The notes beneath the pieces were generated by a model. The model did no database searches. It worked only from the letters and a program-made list of their open reading frames with translations, and had not been told where the DNA came from. Positions 1 to 6,689 of a stretch of 64,000 nucleotides of DNA are shown piece after piece (the stretch's first letter is position 1; each line of letters opens with the position of its first letter). The stretch is from Sedimentibacter saalensis (GTDB lineage: Bacteria > Bacillota > Clostridia > Tissierellales > Sedimentibacteraceae): contig NZ_VLKH01000002.1 of the NCBI RefSeq assembly GCF_007830175.1, positions 1 through 64,000 on the forward strand. The letters run 5' to 3'. A program made the translations under genes and the position numbers.

Positions 1-309
1 GTTCAGGAAACAGAATACACAGGAGCAGGCAAGCACATTCAGCCGCAGCTGTCATTTGCAAGATCAAACGGCATAGAAATAAAATTTGGAAATCCAAAAG
101 AAGAAGTACCTGGAACAAACATAATACTGCCAGAACATCCATCAATGATAAAAGCAGAAGATGCAGATTTAACGCACATGAGAAAATCACTGATAAAAAA
201 TGCAGTAGCAACATGCAATGTAACACCTAATGATGCTGATATAGCATTTCTTGCAGAAGAGACAAACACAAATGTTGAATTTGTAAAAGAAGTATTAGCT
301 TCATTATAA
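1..309 (+). CDS. ortB: 2-amino-4-oxopentanoate thiolase beta subunit-like (C-terminal part)
   Basis: Only the last 102 residues are inside the window; the 5' part lies to the left. The fragment contains a glycine-rich EYTGAGKHIQPQLSFA segment, which I recognise from OrtB, the PLP-dependent subunit of the thiolase that splits 2-amino-4-oxopentanoate with CoA to alanine and acetyl-CoA in oxidative ornithine fermentation. OrtB belongs to the threonine-synthase-like fold-type II PLP enzymes, whose lysine lies in the missing N-terminal part. The identification is from memory of the family and rests on the C-terminus alone, so another fold-type II PLP lyase is possible. The gene ends at a strong intrinsic terminator and is the last gene of its operon. 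If correct, it indicates a Stickland-type amino-acid fermenter. Confidence 0.65.
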   Translation, partial: VQETEYTGAGKHIQPQLSFARSNGIEIKFGNPKEEVPGTNIILPEHPSMIKAEDADLTHMRKSLIKNAVATCNVTPNDADIAFLAEETNTNVEFVKEVLASL

Positions 310-311
310 CA

Positions 312-345
312 AAAAAATGGCCTTACAAAGGCCATTTTTGTTTTC
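312..345 (+). terminator. Intrinsic terminator after the ortB-like gene
   Basis: A stem of AAAATGGCCTT and AAGGCCATTTTT closed by a short loop is followed by a T-rich run, directly after the stop codon. Confidence 0.85.
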
Positions 346-398
346 ATTCGTGAAGAGCAGCTGTTTAATTCAAATTGATGTTTAAAAAAATCCGTGGG

Positions 399-407
399 TG
401 GTATAAT
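399..407 (+). promoter_or_regulatory. Extended -10 promoter of the ferritin-like gene
   Basis: TGGTATAAT lies 29 bases before the start codon. It is a perfect -10 hexamer with an extended TGn. No good -35 is present at 17 bp, which is typical of extended -10 promoters. Confidence 0.55.
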
Positions 408-435
408 CAACATATAACGATTTTCAGGAGGAAAT

Positions 436-933
436 ATGTATAAAGAAGAATTAGCAATTATTTCACAGGCAGTGTTGAATGAAGTTGAAGGATTTGAATT
501 TTACAAGATGGCAAGCGAAAGAGCATCTTCTGACGGAACAAGGGAAGCTTTTAAGGAACTTGCAAATGAAGAAATGAAGCATGCTGAGTACTTAAGGAAA
601 TTGTGGACTCAGTTAAGCGGCGGCGGAGAAATAAAAATAGAAGATATTTTAGGCTCAGGTGTAGTTATTCCATCACCGGAAATATACAGATGGGATAAGG
701 TAGATAAAAATGACGCTTCTGTTGCAATGTCAGTTTTTGGAATTGGAATGCAGATGGAGCAAAGTTCAATTGATTTTTATGAAAAAGCTAAAGAAAAAGT
801 ACAATCTCAAGCAAGTAAGGATTTATTTGACATATTATCTGGATGGGAAAGAGTACACCTTCTGCAGTTTAGTGAACAGTATGGTATATTGAAGGAAGAT
901 TGGTGGGCAGAACAGGGTTTTGCACCTTTTTAA
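436..933 (+). CDS. Ferritin-like (rubrerythrin-type) diiron protein without rubredoxin domain
   Basis: A 165-residue all-helical protein of the ferritin-like superfamily. The first helix pair carries Glu near residues 16-21 and an ExxH motif at E46-H49 (EEMKHAE). The second half has E108 and another ExxH at E138-H141 (ERVH). These are the paired carboxylate/histidine ligands expected for a diiron site. No CxxC pairs follow, so the C-terminal rubredoxin domain of full rubrerythrins is absent. By family, such proteins reduce peroxide or store/handle iron in anaerobes; which applies here is not visible. It has a strong AGGAGG site, its own promoter and a terminator, so it appears monocistronic. 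Confidence 0.8.
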   Translation: MYKEELAIISQAVLNEVEGFEFYKMASERASSDGTREAFKELANEEMKHAEYLRKLWTQLSGGGEIKIEDILGSGVVIPSPEIYRWDKVDKNDASVAMSVFGIGMQMEQSSIDFYEKAKEKVQSQASKDLFDILSGWERVHLLQFSEQYGILKEDWWAEQGFAPF

Positions 934-943
934 AAAAATAACG

Positions 944-967
944 GCAGTTGCAGAGCAACTGCTTTTT
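944..967 (+). terminator. Terminator after the ferritin-like gene
   Basis: GCAGTTGC and GCAACTGC form a tight hairpin followed by six T, ten bases after the stop codon. Confidence 0.85.
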
Positions 968-993
968 TATATACTGAAAGTTTTCTTTCCTAG

Positions 994-1124
994 TATATAA
1001 AAAACGGGGATTGCAAAGGACGGGACATCCTTAACCTTAAGGTGGGAGCGGAGTCAAAAACGCGCATGCGTTTTTACGCCGAAGGTGGACATAGGTCTCC
1101 CTAGCGGAGTCGCGGAGCAACTTT
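994..1124. repeat. Structured intergenic repeat, copy A
   Basis: About 130 bp closely similar to 22870-23006. Both start with TATATAAAAAACGGGGATTG and end near GCGGAGCAACTTT. Predicted stems are AAGGA/TCCTT (1016-1020 with 1028-1032), an 8-bp stem with GCAT loop (1056-1075), and a hairpin around GACATAGG. It contains CCGAAGG at 1079-1085. The stems differ from copy B by paired substitutions, so structure rather than sequence is conserved. No protein is encoded. It lies between a terminator and the mobB promoter. Confidence 0.75.
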
Positions 1125-1136
1125 CTATTGCTATGG

Positions 1137-1164
1137 ATTGAAAAAAATTTCAATATAAGATAAT
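1137..1164 (+). promoter_or_regulatory. mobB promoter region with 7-bp palindrome
   Basis: ATTGAAA and TTTCAAT form a perfect inverted repeat separated by four A. It is followed by GATAAT at 1159-1164, a plausible -10. The palindrome covers the -35 area, where TTGAAA is 15 bp from the -10, and could be an operator. The site is short and AT-rich, so chance is possible. Confidence 0.35.
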
Positions 1165-1207
1165 ATTATGTAGAATGTTGTTTAAATCAAATAATCAGGA
1201 GTGGAAA

Positions 1208-1954
1208 ATGAAGGTATTTTCAGTTATAGGAATATCAAAGTCTGGAAAGACAACAACAATAGAAAACATAATTAAGGAACTTGTCAAAAGAAATTATTCA
1301 GTTGGAACGGTAAAAGAAATTCATTTTCACAATTTTAAGATGGATATGGATGGAACAAATACAGACCGGCACAAGAAGGCTGGCTCTAGCCTTATTGCAG
1401 CAAGAGGTGCAAATGAAACAAATATAATGTACCAAAGAAAATTGAATTTAAATGAAATTCTAGATTTTTATTCTCATGATTTTGTAATATTGGAGGGTGT
1501 AAGGGGTACATGGGCGCCCACCATTGTAACTGCTCACGATGTTCAGGGGATTGAAGACAGAATAAGTGAAACAACATTTGCTTTTTCCGGTGTTATTTCA
1601 GGAAATTTAAGTGAATATAAAGGAATACCGGCAATTAATTCCCTTACAGAAATTGAAAAACTTGTGGACTTAATAGAAGAAAAGGTGTTTGAACGCCTTC
1701 CTGACATGAAAGATGAATGCTGCATGAAGTGCGGTCACACATGTAAAGAATTAAGTTCATTGATTTTAAAAGGAGAAAAAAGCAGGACTGATTGTGTTTT
1801 GAGAGAACAAAATGTAATTTTAAAAGTTAATGGAAAAGAAATAACAATGGTTCCTTTTGTGCAAAAAATTCTTCAAAATTCTGTTGAAGCGGTTGCAGGG
1901 GAACTAGACGGTTATTCAGTAAACGGGAACATAGAGCTTTTAATCAAAAGATAA
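1208..1954 (+). CDS. mobB: MobB-type molybdopterin-guanine dinucleotide biosynthesis protein with Cys-rich and small C-terminal domain
   Basis: I start the 248-residue protein at 1208 because CAGGAGTGG sits just before this ATG; an upstream ATG at 1175 has no ribosome site. Residues 1-165 form the P-loop GTPase domain with Walker A GISKSGKTT at 8-16, the MobB fold that helps attach nucleotide to molybdopterin for formate dehydrogenase or xanthine-type enzymes. Unlike the short E. coli MobB it continues with a cysteine cluster (C171, C172, C175, C179, C196), which may bind metal or a cluster. A compact C-terminal module at 203-248 follows and recurs as a free-standing gene at 4170. Such extended MobB proteins occur in Clostridia. 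The function of the last module is unknown. Confidence 0.85.
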   Translation: MKVFSVIGISKSGKTTTIENIIKELVKRNYSVGTVKEIHFHNFKMDMDGTNTDRHKKAGSSLIAARGANETNIMYQRKLNLNEILDFYSHDFVILEGVRGTWAPTIVTAHDVQGIEDRISETTFAFSGVISGNLSEYKGIPAINSLTEIEKLVDLIEEKVFERLPDMKDECCMKCGHTCKELSSLILKGEKSRTDCVLREQNVILKVNGKEITMVPFVQKILQNSVEAVAGELDGYSVNGNIELLIKR

Positions 1955-2067
1955 TTTACATTAAGCTACGTTAGCAGCATTTTTGTTTTCTGTTTGTACC
2001 ATAAACATTCAGTAACGTGTATCAGAAACCTTGAATATATTATATAAACAATAAAATGGAGGTTGAT

Positions 2068-3393
2068 ATGAGCGCTATTGAATCTAGTTTTAATTCCAGG
2101 AACCTCAATCCTTTAGATATATATGTGCTGCCGGGATACACAGTGGAGGTCTTTGCTCAGGGGTTGAATTCACCGGTAAGCATGGTTTTTGATGAAGACG
2201 GCAGCATATTAATAGGAGAATCTGGGGAAGTAGACGGAAACGCAAGAGTAATGCGGCTTAGAAACGGCAGCTATGAGGTTATTGCTGAAGGCTTCAATGT
2301 TCCCCTTTCTGGAGTGAACGTTCTGAATAAGGATAAATACGTATCTCACAAAGGTTTGATAACATTACTTAAAGAGGATGGAAGAAGATATAATGTAATA
2401 TCCGGGTTGCCAAGTTTGGGTGATTTTGGAAACAGCCAGGTTGAGTTCAGTATTGATGGAAAAATGTATTTCGGACAAGGTTCGGCGACAAATTCTGGAG
2501 TTGTGGGACCTGACAACAGCTGGACTGCATTTCATCCATATTTTCATGATTTTCCGGCAGAAGACATTGAACTGGTTGGACAAAATTTCGTGTCATACAA
2601 CTTTTTTTCTTATTCTCCAACGGATTACGCATTCACAGGTGCATTTCGTCCTTTTGGAACACCAAACAGGCCTGATTATGTTGTGCTTGGAAACTTAAGG
2701 CCCACAAGCTGCATATACAGGTCAGAACTTGACGGTTCAAATCTTGAAGTTTATGCCTGGGGTGTGACACAGCCTTACAGAGTGAAATTTGACAGGTTTA
2801 ACAGAATGTTTGCCACCAATCTCACATATGATGTGAGAGGAAGCAGGCCCATAAAAGATTGTCCTGATGAGTTTTTATTTATAAATCATGGGTCATGGTA
2901 TGGATTTCCTGATTTTTGCGGAAACCTTCCTGTTACATTGCCGCAGTTCAGACCTGATGTAGGCCCCCAGCCTGAATTTTTAATGTCAAGGCATCCTATG
3001 ATACCTACAAAACCCTTTGCAATCATAGAGCCCCATGCGGGAGTGAGAGGGTTTGACTTTGACTACACCCAGGAATTTGGAACATATGGGAATGCTTATG
3101 TAGCTTTGTCAGGAAGCATATATCCAGTAACTACAGGAGGGTATCCTCTTCCTGGAGTAGGCAGAAGAATTGTCAGAATCGACATGAACGACGGCAATGT
3201 AAGCACATTTGCCATTAACAGAACAGGACTTGGAGCTTCTTTTACTGGAGGTGGCGGATTTGAAAGACCCATGGATGTTGTCTTCGGACCGGACGAAGCC
3301 ATGTATGTGCTTGATTACAATATGGCTACGCCCATAAATCCAAATCTTTACATTCCAAATACAGGCGTAATATGGAAAATCAGCAGGACATAA
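2068..3393 (+). CDS. Glucose/sorbosone dehydrogenase-like beta-propeller protein
   Basis: 441 residues from the ATG at 2068, which has TGGAGG five bases upstream; the ATG at 2056 lies inside that site. Repeated blade-like segments such as GLNSPVSMVFDEDGSI and ERPMDVVFGPDEAMYVLDYN, plus a C-terminal GVIWKI, fit the soluble quinoprotein glucose/sorbosone dehydrogenase or NHL-like six-bladed propeller family. I see no signal peptide, although most homologues act outside the cytoplasm. The PQQ-binding residues cannot be judged by eye, and an anaerobe without a PQQ pathway may use the fold for something else. The gene stands alone with a symmetrical terminator. Confidence 0.65.
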   Translation: MSAIESSFNSRNLNPLDIYVLPGYTVEVFAQGLNSPVSMVFDEDGSILIGESGEVDGNARVMRLRNGSYEVIAEGFNVPLSGVNVLNKDKYVSHKGLITLLKEDGRRYNVISGLPSLGDFGNSQVEFSIDGKMYFGQGSATNSGVVGPDNSWTAFHPYFHDFPAEDIELVGQNFVSYNFFSYSPTDYAFTGAFRPFGTPNRPDYVVLGNLRPTSCIYRSELDGSNLEVYAWGVTQPYRVKFDRFNRMFATNLTYDVRGSRPIKDCPDEFLFINHGSWYGFPDFCGNLPVTLPQFRPDVGPQPEFLMSRHPMIPTKPFAIIEPHAGVRGFDFDYTQEFGTYGNAYVALSGSIYPVTTGGYPLPGVGRRIVRIDMNDGNVSTFAINRTGLGASFTGGGGFERPMDVVFGPDEAMYVLDYNMATPINPNLYIPNTGVIWKISRT

Positions 3394-3412
3394 ATTAATG
3401 TTTAGGCTTATT

Positions 3413-3449
3413 GCAGAATAAAAGCAGACTTAGTCTGCTTTTATTCTGC
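3413..3449. terminator. Bidirectional terminator, 17-bp perfect stem
   Basis: GCAGAATAAAAGCAGAC is exactly complementary to GTCTGCTTTTATTCTGC with a TTA loop. It lies between the + strand propeller gene and the convergent - strand gene ending at 3497 and can serve both. Confidence 0.85.
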
Positions 3450-3496
3450 AAATATATTTCATTAACTCTTTCTATGAAAATCAACATATTCCGTCT

Positions 3497-4003
3497 CTAC
3501 TCATTAAATCTGTCAATTGGGCTTGGGGGAATTATGTATGTTTGCTCAGGTGCTCCTGTTTCACCGGCAACTAACGGAACCATGTCAACTTTATAATCGG
3601 TTTTTATGCCAGGGAAAATTCGGAAATTTAAAACGTTCACAGTATAATAATTTTCAGCTAAAACTCTCATGCTGTACGTGGTATAGTAATATTGTGAAGT
3701 ATCCATGGGATCACGTATTACAGGCAGCAAAATATCAGGAACCCTGCCGCTTGAATCTGTTGTTTGTTGAGAATATGACTGAACTTCACCGCCTTCCAAC
3801 ATCCTATATACCGTAACAGATGCGTTTTCAACCGGAAGCGCTCCAAGTGCTGTAAAGACTCTGACAGTCAATGTTCCAGTTTCCGCACTCTCAGGAGTTT
3901 CTGACGGAGGCTGTGATGGTGTTTCTAAAGTTTTTACCATCATATTTTTAGCAGTATAAGGTTTTGGAGTGATATATCTATTATTATATTTATAATAATC
4001 CAT
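3497..4003 (-). CDS. Carboxypeptidase-regulatory/prealbumin-like fold protein
   Basis: 168 residues. Residues 1-40 are Tyr/Asn/Pro-rich and low-complexity. From about residue 43 the sequence TGTLTVRVFTALGALPVENA starts a transthyretin/CnaB-like beta-sandwich of the carboxypeptidase-regulatory type, continuing through TTDSSGRVPDILLP and ending in MVPL. Clostridial proteins with this architecture are often linked to spore surface or cortex work, but that is family knowledge, not proof here. There is no Sec signal and no LPXTG. A sigma-K-like promoter lies 37 bp upstream (4040-4067). The start codon is preceded by AGGTG. It is convergent with the propeller gene. Confidence 0.55.
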   Translation of the reverse strand: MDYYKYNNRYITPKPYTAKNMMVKTLETPSQPPSETPESAETGTLTVRVFTALGALPVENASVTVYRMLEGGEVQSYSQQTTDSSGRVPDILLPVIRDPMDTSQYYYTTYSMRVLAENYYTVNVLNFRIFPGIKTDYKVDMVPLVAGETGAPEQTYIIPPSPIDRFNE

Positions 4004-4039
4004 GAAAAAAAGTCACCTCTTAATTTTATGTATTTAAGA

Positions 4040-4067
4040 TATAATATGATAAGAAAAAGATATTGTT
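4040..4067 (-). promoter_or_regulatory. Possible sigma-K-type promoter for the prealbumin-fold gene
   Basis: On the minus strand AACA is followed by 16 bases and then CATATTATA. This equals the late mother-cell sigma-K pattern AC-N16-CATAnnnTA. It lies 37 bp before the start codon. The region is very AT-rich, so a chance match cannot be excluded. Confidence 0.35.
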
Positions 4068-4107
4068 AAAGTTAATATTTTCAGTATTAAACAGTTAGAT
4101 TTAGTCA

Positions 4108-4136
4108 TTGAAAAAATAATGAAAATATAAGATAAT
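4108..4136 (+). promoter_or_regulatory. Sigma-A promoter of the 55-aa protein gene
   Basis: TTGAAA, a 17-bp spacer and GATAAT end 33 bases before the ATG at 4170. Confidence 0.5.
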
Positions 4137-4169
4137 ATATACAACAAATATCATGATAAGGAGTATTAT

Positions 4170-4337
4170 ATGAGCGATCAAATAATATTAAAAGTAAACG
4201 GACAAGAGATAGCGATGGTTCCATTTGTGCAAAAAATATTAATGAATACAATTGAAGCTGTTACAAAGGAACTTAATGGCTGCCCTGAAAACGGAGACAT
4301 AGAAATAAGCATAAAAAGAGAAAAATAAGAAGGAGTG
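4170..4337 (+). CDS. 55-aa stand-alone homologue of the MobB C-terminal module
   Basis: The reading frame starts with MSDQIILKVNGQEIAMVPFV and ends with IKRENKKE. AAGGAG lies seven bases before the ATG. It aligns without gaps to residues 203-248 of the MobB protein at 1208: ILKVNG-EI-MVPFVQKIL-N--EAV--EL-G---NG-IE--IKR. Roughly two thirds of positions are identical. No cysteines of the MobB linker are included. Only four bases separate it from the M18 aminopeptidase start, so the two are probably co-transcribed. Function is unknown; a small binding or adaptor module shared with MobB is an inference. Confidence 0.75.
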
Positions 4338-4341
4338 AAAA

Positions 4342-5661
4342 ATGTACATAAAAGCATCTAAGGATTTAATTGAATTTATTAAAAAAAGTCCAAGTGTTTT
4401 TCATGCAGTTGATGCATTGAAGACAGAACTTAAGTCAGAAGGATTTGAAGAACTGGCAGAAGGTAAAAAATGGAACATTCAAAAAGGAAGCAAATATTTT
4501 GTTACCAGAAATCATTCATCGATCATAGCTTTTAAAGTCGGAGAATATTTAGATGACTACAGCTTCAACATAGTTGCTTCACACTGTGATTCTCCAAGTT
4601 TTAAGATTAAGGACAATTATAAAATTGAAGCAAGTAAAAAATATGTCCAGCTAAATACTGAAAAATACGGCGGAATGATTTATTCCACTTGGCTTGACAG
4701 GCCTCTTTCTGTTGCAGGAAGAATTATTGCAAAAAACGGAGAAAACTTTGAAACAGTGCTTGTAAACATAGACAAGAACCTTGTTTTGATACCTAATGTC
4801 GCAATCCACATGAACAAGGAAATCAACTCCGGCATGAAGTACAACGAACAAGTTGACCTGCTGCCGCTGTACGGAATATGTGCAGAAGGAAAAGACAGCT
4901 TCATGGATTTAGTAAGCATCTATGCAGGTGTTCAAAAAGATAACATAATAAGCACAGACTTATTCCTTTACAACAGGACAGAGCCCACTGTATGGGGAGA
5001 AAATGACGAGTTCATGTCATCGCCAAAGCTTGACAATCTTCAGTGTGCATATGCAACACTGCAGGGATTTTTAAGAGGAAGCAACACAAAATCAGTCAAC
5101 GTTTATTGCTGCTTTGACAATGAAGAAGTTGGCAGCGGAACAAAACAAGGTGCAGCATCAACATTTTTGGAGGATGTTCTTAAAAGAATAAATGACAATC
5201 TGGGTAAGTCCAGTGAAGAATATCTTTGTGCACTTGCTTCTTCATTTTTGATTTCAGCTGACAATGCACATGCAGTTCATCCAAATCATCCTGAATTAAG
5301 TGATCCCACTAACCGTGTGTACATGAACGAAGGGATTGTAATAAAACACAATGCAAACCAGAAATATACCACAGACGCAGTAAGTTCAGCTTTGTTTAAG
5401 GAATTCTGCAAAAGAGCAGATGTGCCATACCAAAATTACACTAATCGCTCTGATGTTGCAGGAGGAAGTACACTTGGAAACATTGCATCATCAAAAGTTA
5501 GCATAAACATGGTTGATATAGGTCTTGCACAGCTTTCCATGCATTCATCCTACGAAACTGCCGGTATAAAAGACACATTGTATTTAATTAAAGCTTCAGA
5601 AGAATTTTTCAATTCACACATTACAGAAAAGTCATCTGGTGTTTTGTCTGTGACAAAGTAA
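4342..5661 (+). CDS. apeB: M18 family aminopeptidase (aspartyl aminopeptidase type)
   Basis: 439 residues, the normal length for M18 zinc aminopeptidases, which remove acidic or hydrophobic N-terminal residues from peptides in the cytoplasm. Visible signatures are ASHCDSPSFKIK (first metal His/Asp) near residue 81, the GGMIYSTWLDRPL segment, the bridging-Asp/Glu motif CFDNEEVGSGTKQGA near 257, DNAHAVHPNHPE near 307, and a late His-containing HSSYET segment. AGAAGGAGTGA immediately before the ATG is the ribosome site and overlaps the end of the preceding small gene. It fits a peptide-fermenting lifestyle. Confidence 0.93.
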   Translation: MYIKASKDLIEFIKKSPSVFHAVDALKTELKSEGFEELAEGKKWNIQKGSKYFVTRNHSSIIAFKVGEYLDDYSFNIVASHCDSPSFKIKDNYKIEASKKYVQLNTEKYGGMIYSTWLDRPLSVAGRIIAKNGENFETVLVNIDKNLVLIPNVAIHMNKEINSGMKYNEQVDLLPLYGICAEGKDSFMDLVSIYAGVQKDNIISTDLFLYNRTEPTVWGENDEFMSSPKLDNLQCAYATLQGFLRGSNTKSVNVYCCFDNEEVGSGTKQGAASTFLEDVLKRINDNLGKSSEEYLCALASSFLISADNAHAVHPNHPELSDPTNRVYMNEGIVIKHNANQKYTTDAVSSALFKEFCKRADVPYQNYTNRSDVAGGSTLGNIASSKVSINMVDIGLAQLSMHSSYETAGIKDTLYLIKASEEFFNSHITEKSSGVLSVTK

Positions 5662-5687
5662 CAAGATGAATAGGAATAGGTGGACAT

Positions 5688-6236
5688 ATGAAAGAATATA
5701 AAAGACAATATCCGATTTTTTCTTTATGTGGTCTTAATTGCGGCTTGTGCCCAAGATACCACACAGACGGACATTCAAAATGTCCCGGATGCGGAGGCGA
5801 AGAGTTCCATTTAAAGCATCCCACATGTTCTGTCATCACATGCAGCAAAAATCATGACAATGTAGAATATTGTTTTCAGTGCACTTCTTTTCCATGCCCA
5901 AAATACAGGGAAGAAAGCAACAAAGATTCTTTCATCACTTATAAAAATGTTCTTTTGGATTTCAAGAAAGCAGAAAGTGCGGGCATTGAAAAATATATAG
6001 AAATTTTAAATGAAAAAATAAAAATATTTCAATATCTCATGGAAAATTTCAATGACGGAAGAAGAAAAAACTTTTACTGCACAGCAGTTAACTTGCTCGA
6101 AATTGAAGATTTAAGAGAAGTCTTACTTTCAATAAATAATCTTGATGTTCAAGATGAACAGAAAACAAAAAAAGCTGTTTTTCTCATTGAAAAAAAGGCA
6201 AAAGATAAAAATATAGAGCTTAAGTTAAGAAAATAA
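5688..6236 (+). CDS. DUF3795 cysteine-rich protein
   Basis: 182 residues. The N-terminal 85 residues match the DUF3795 pattern: CGLNCGLCPRY, CPGCGGEEFH, CSVITCSKNH, CFQCTSFPCPKY. The ten paired cysteines suggest metal or cluster binding. The C-terminal half is charged and helical without recognisable motif. The family has no proven function that I know of. The gene follows the M18 peptidase by 26 bases and may be co-transcribed, ending in a terminator shared with the convergent gene at 6255. Confidence 0.8.
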   Translation: MKEYKRQYPIFSLCGLNCGLCPRYHTDGHSKCPGCGGEEFHLKHPTCSVITCSKNHDNVEYCFQCTSFPCPKYREESNKDSFITYKNVLLDFKKAESAGIEKYIEILNEKIKIFQYLMENFNDGRRKNFYCTAVNLLEIEDLREVLLSINNLDVQDEQKTKKAVFLIEKKAKDKNIELKLRK

Positions 6237-6258
6237 AGACCCTTCAAGGGTCTTTTAT
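6236..6258. terminator. Bidirectional terminator between convergent genes
   Basis: AAGACCCTT and AAGGGTCTT form a 9-bp stem with a single-base loop and are followed by TTTATT. It overlaps the end of the DUF3795 gene and serves the - strand gene as well. Confidence 0.75.
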
Positions 6259-6458
6259 TCTATCTTGCAGCCTGTTTGCTCTATTCGCTGCCTTATTATG
6301 CTTTCTTCTGCAAGATCTCCATATCCAACTTCTATGGATCCTCTTCCAATATCAATATTTATCATTTTAACACCTGGAATTTCGCTGAGGGCGTTTTTTA
6401 TTTGTGTCTTCATTTCAGTGTTTTGCAGTCTGTCAACGTTGTAATGAACTTTATTCAT
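6255..6458 (-). CDS. Small HMA-fold-like protein lacking the CxxC motif
   Basis: 67 residues if started at the ATG at 6458, which has AAAGGA eight bases upstream; a further ATG at 6476 is part of that ribosome site. The pattern KTQIKNALSEIPGVKMINID followed by GSIEVGY and a final helix is the beta-alpha-beta-beta-alpha-beta layout of heavy-metal-associated domains such as CopZ. The metal-binding GMxCxxC loop is replaced by NVDRLQNTE; a single Cys lies near the C-terminus. It therefore probably does not carry copper in the usual way. Confidence 0.55.
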   Translation of the reverse strand: MNKVHYNVDRLQNTEMKTQIKNALSEIPGVKMINIDIGRGSIEVGYGDLAEESIIRQRIEQTGCKIE

Positions 6459-6572
6459 AATATTAATTCCTTTCAAAGTATTTAAATTAGTATTTGTTTA
6501 AAACATAAAAAATATTAAAAGTTTAACAGCATATTAAAAAGGGTATAAAAGGTAAAAATAAAAGGTGATGAA

Positions 6573-6626
6573 ATGGATAACTTTAAGGTCATTGAATGTG
6601 CTAAAAACATATTGCAAAAAAAATAA
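6573..6626 (+). CDS. Tiny reading frame before a radical SAM gene
   Basis: AAAGGTGATGAA precedes ATG and 17 codons (MDNFKVIECAKNILQKK). The frame stops right after a run of eight A. One A fewer would join it to a second frame ending at 6699 in ...QQSVCFRRCLCL, which overlaps the next gene's start. It may be a leader peptide, a decayed small gene, or nothing. Confidence 0.2.
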   Translation: MDNFKVIECAKNILQKK

Positions 6627-6689
6627 ATTAAATTACAGAATGATTGAAGATATAGATGTACAGCAATCAGTTTGTTTCAGGAGGTGTTT

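Noticed and set aside
3517..3816. 99-codon + strand frame opposite the prealbumin-fold gene
   Set aside because: Shadow of the reverse-strand gene, which has a coherent domain, a ribosome site and a promoter candidate.
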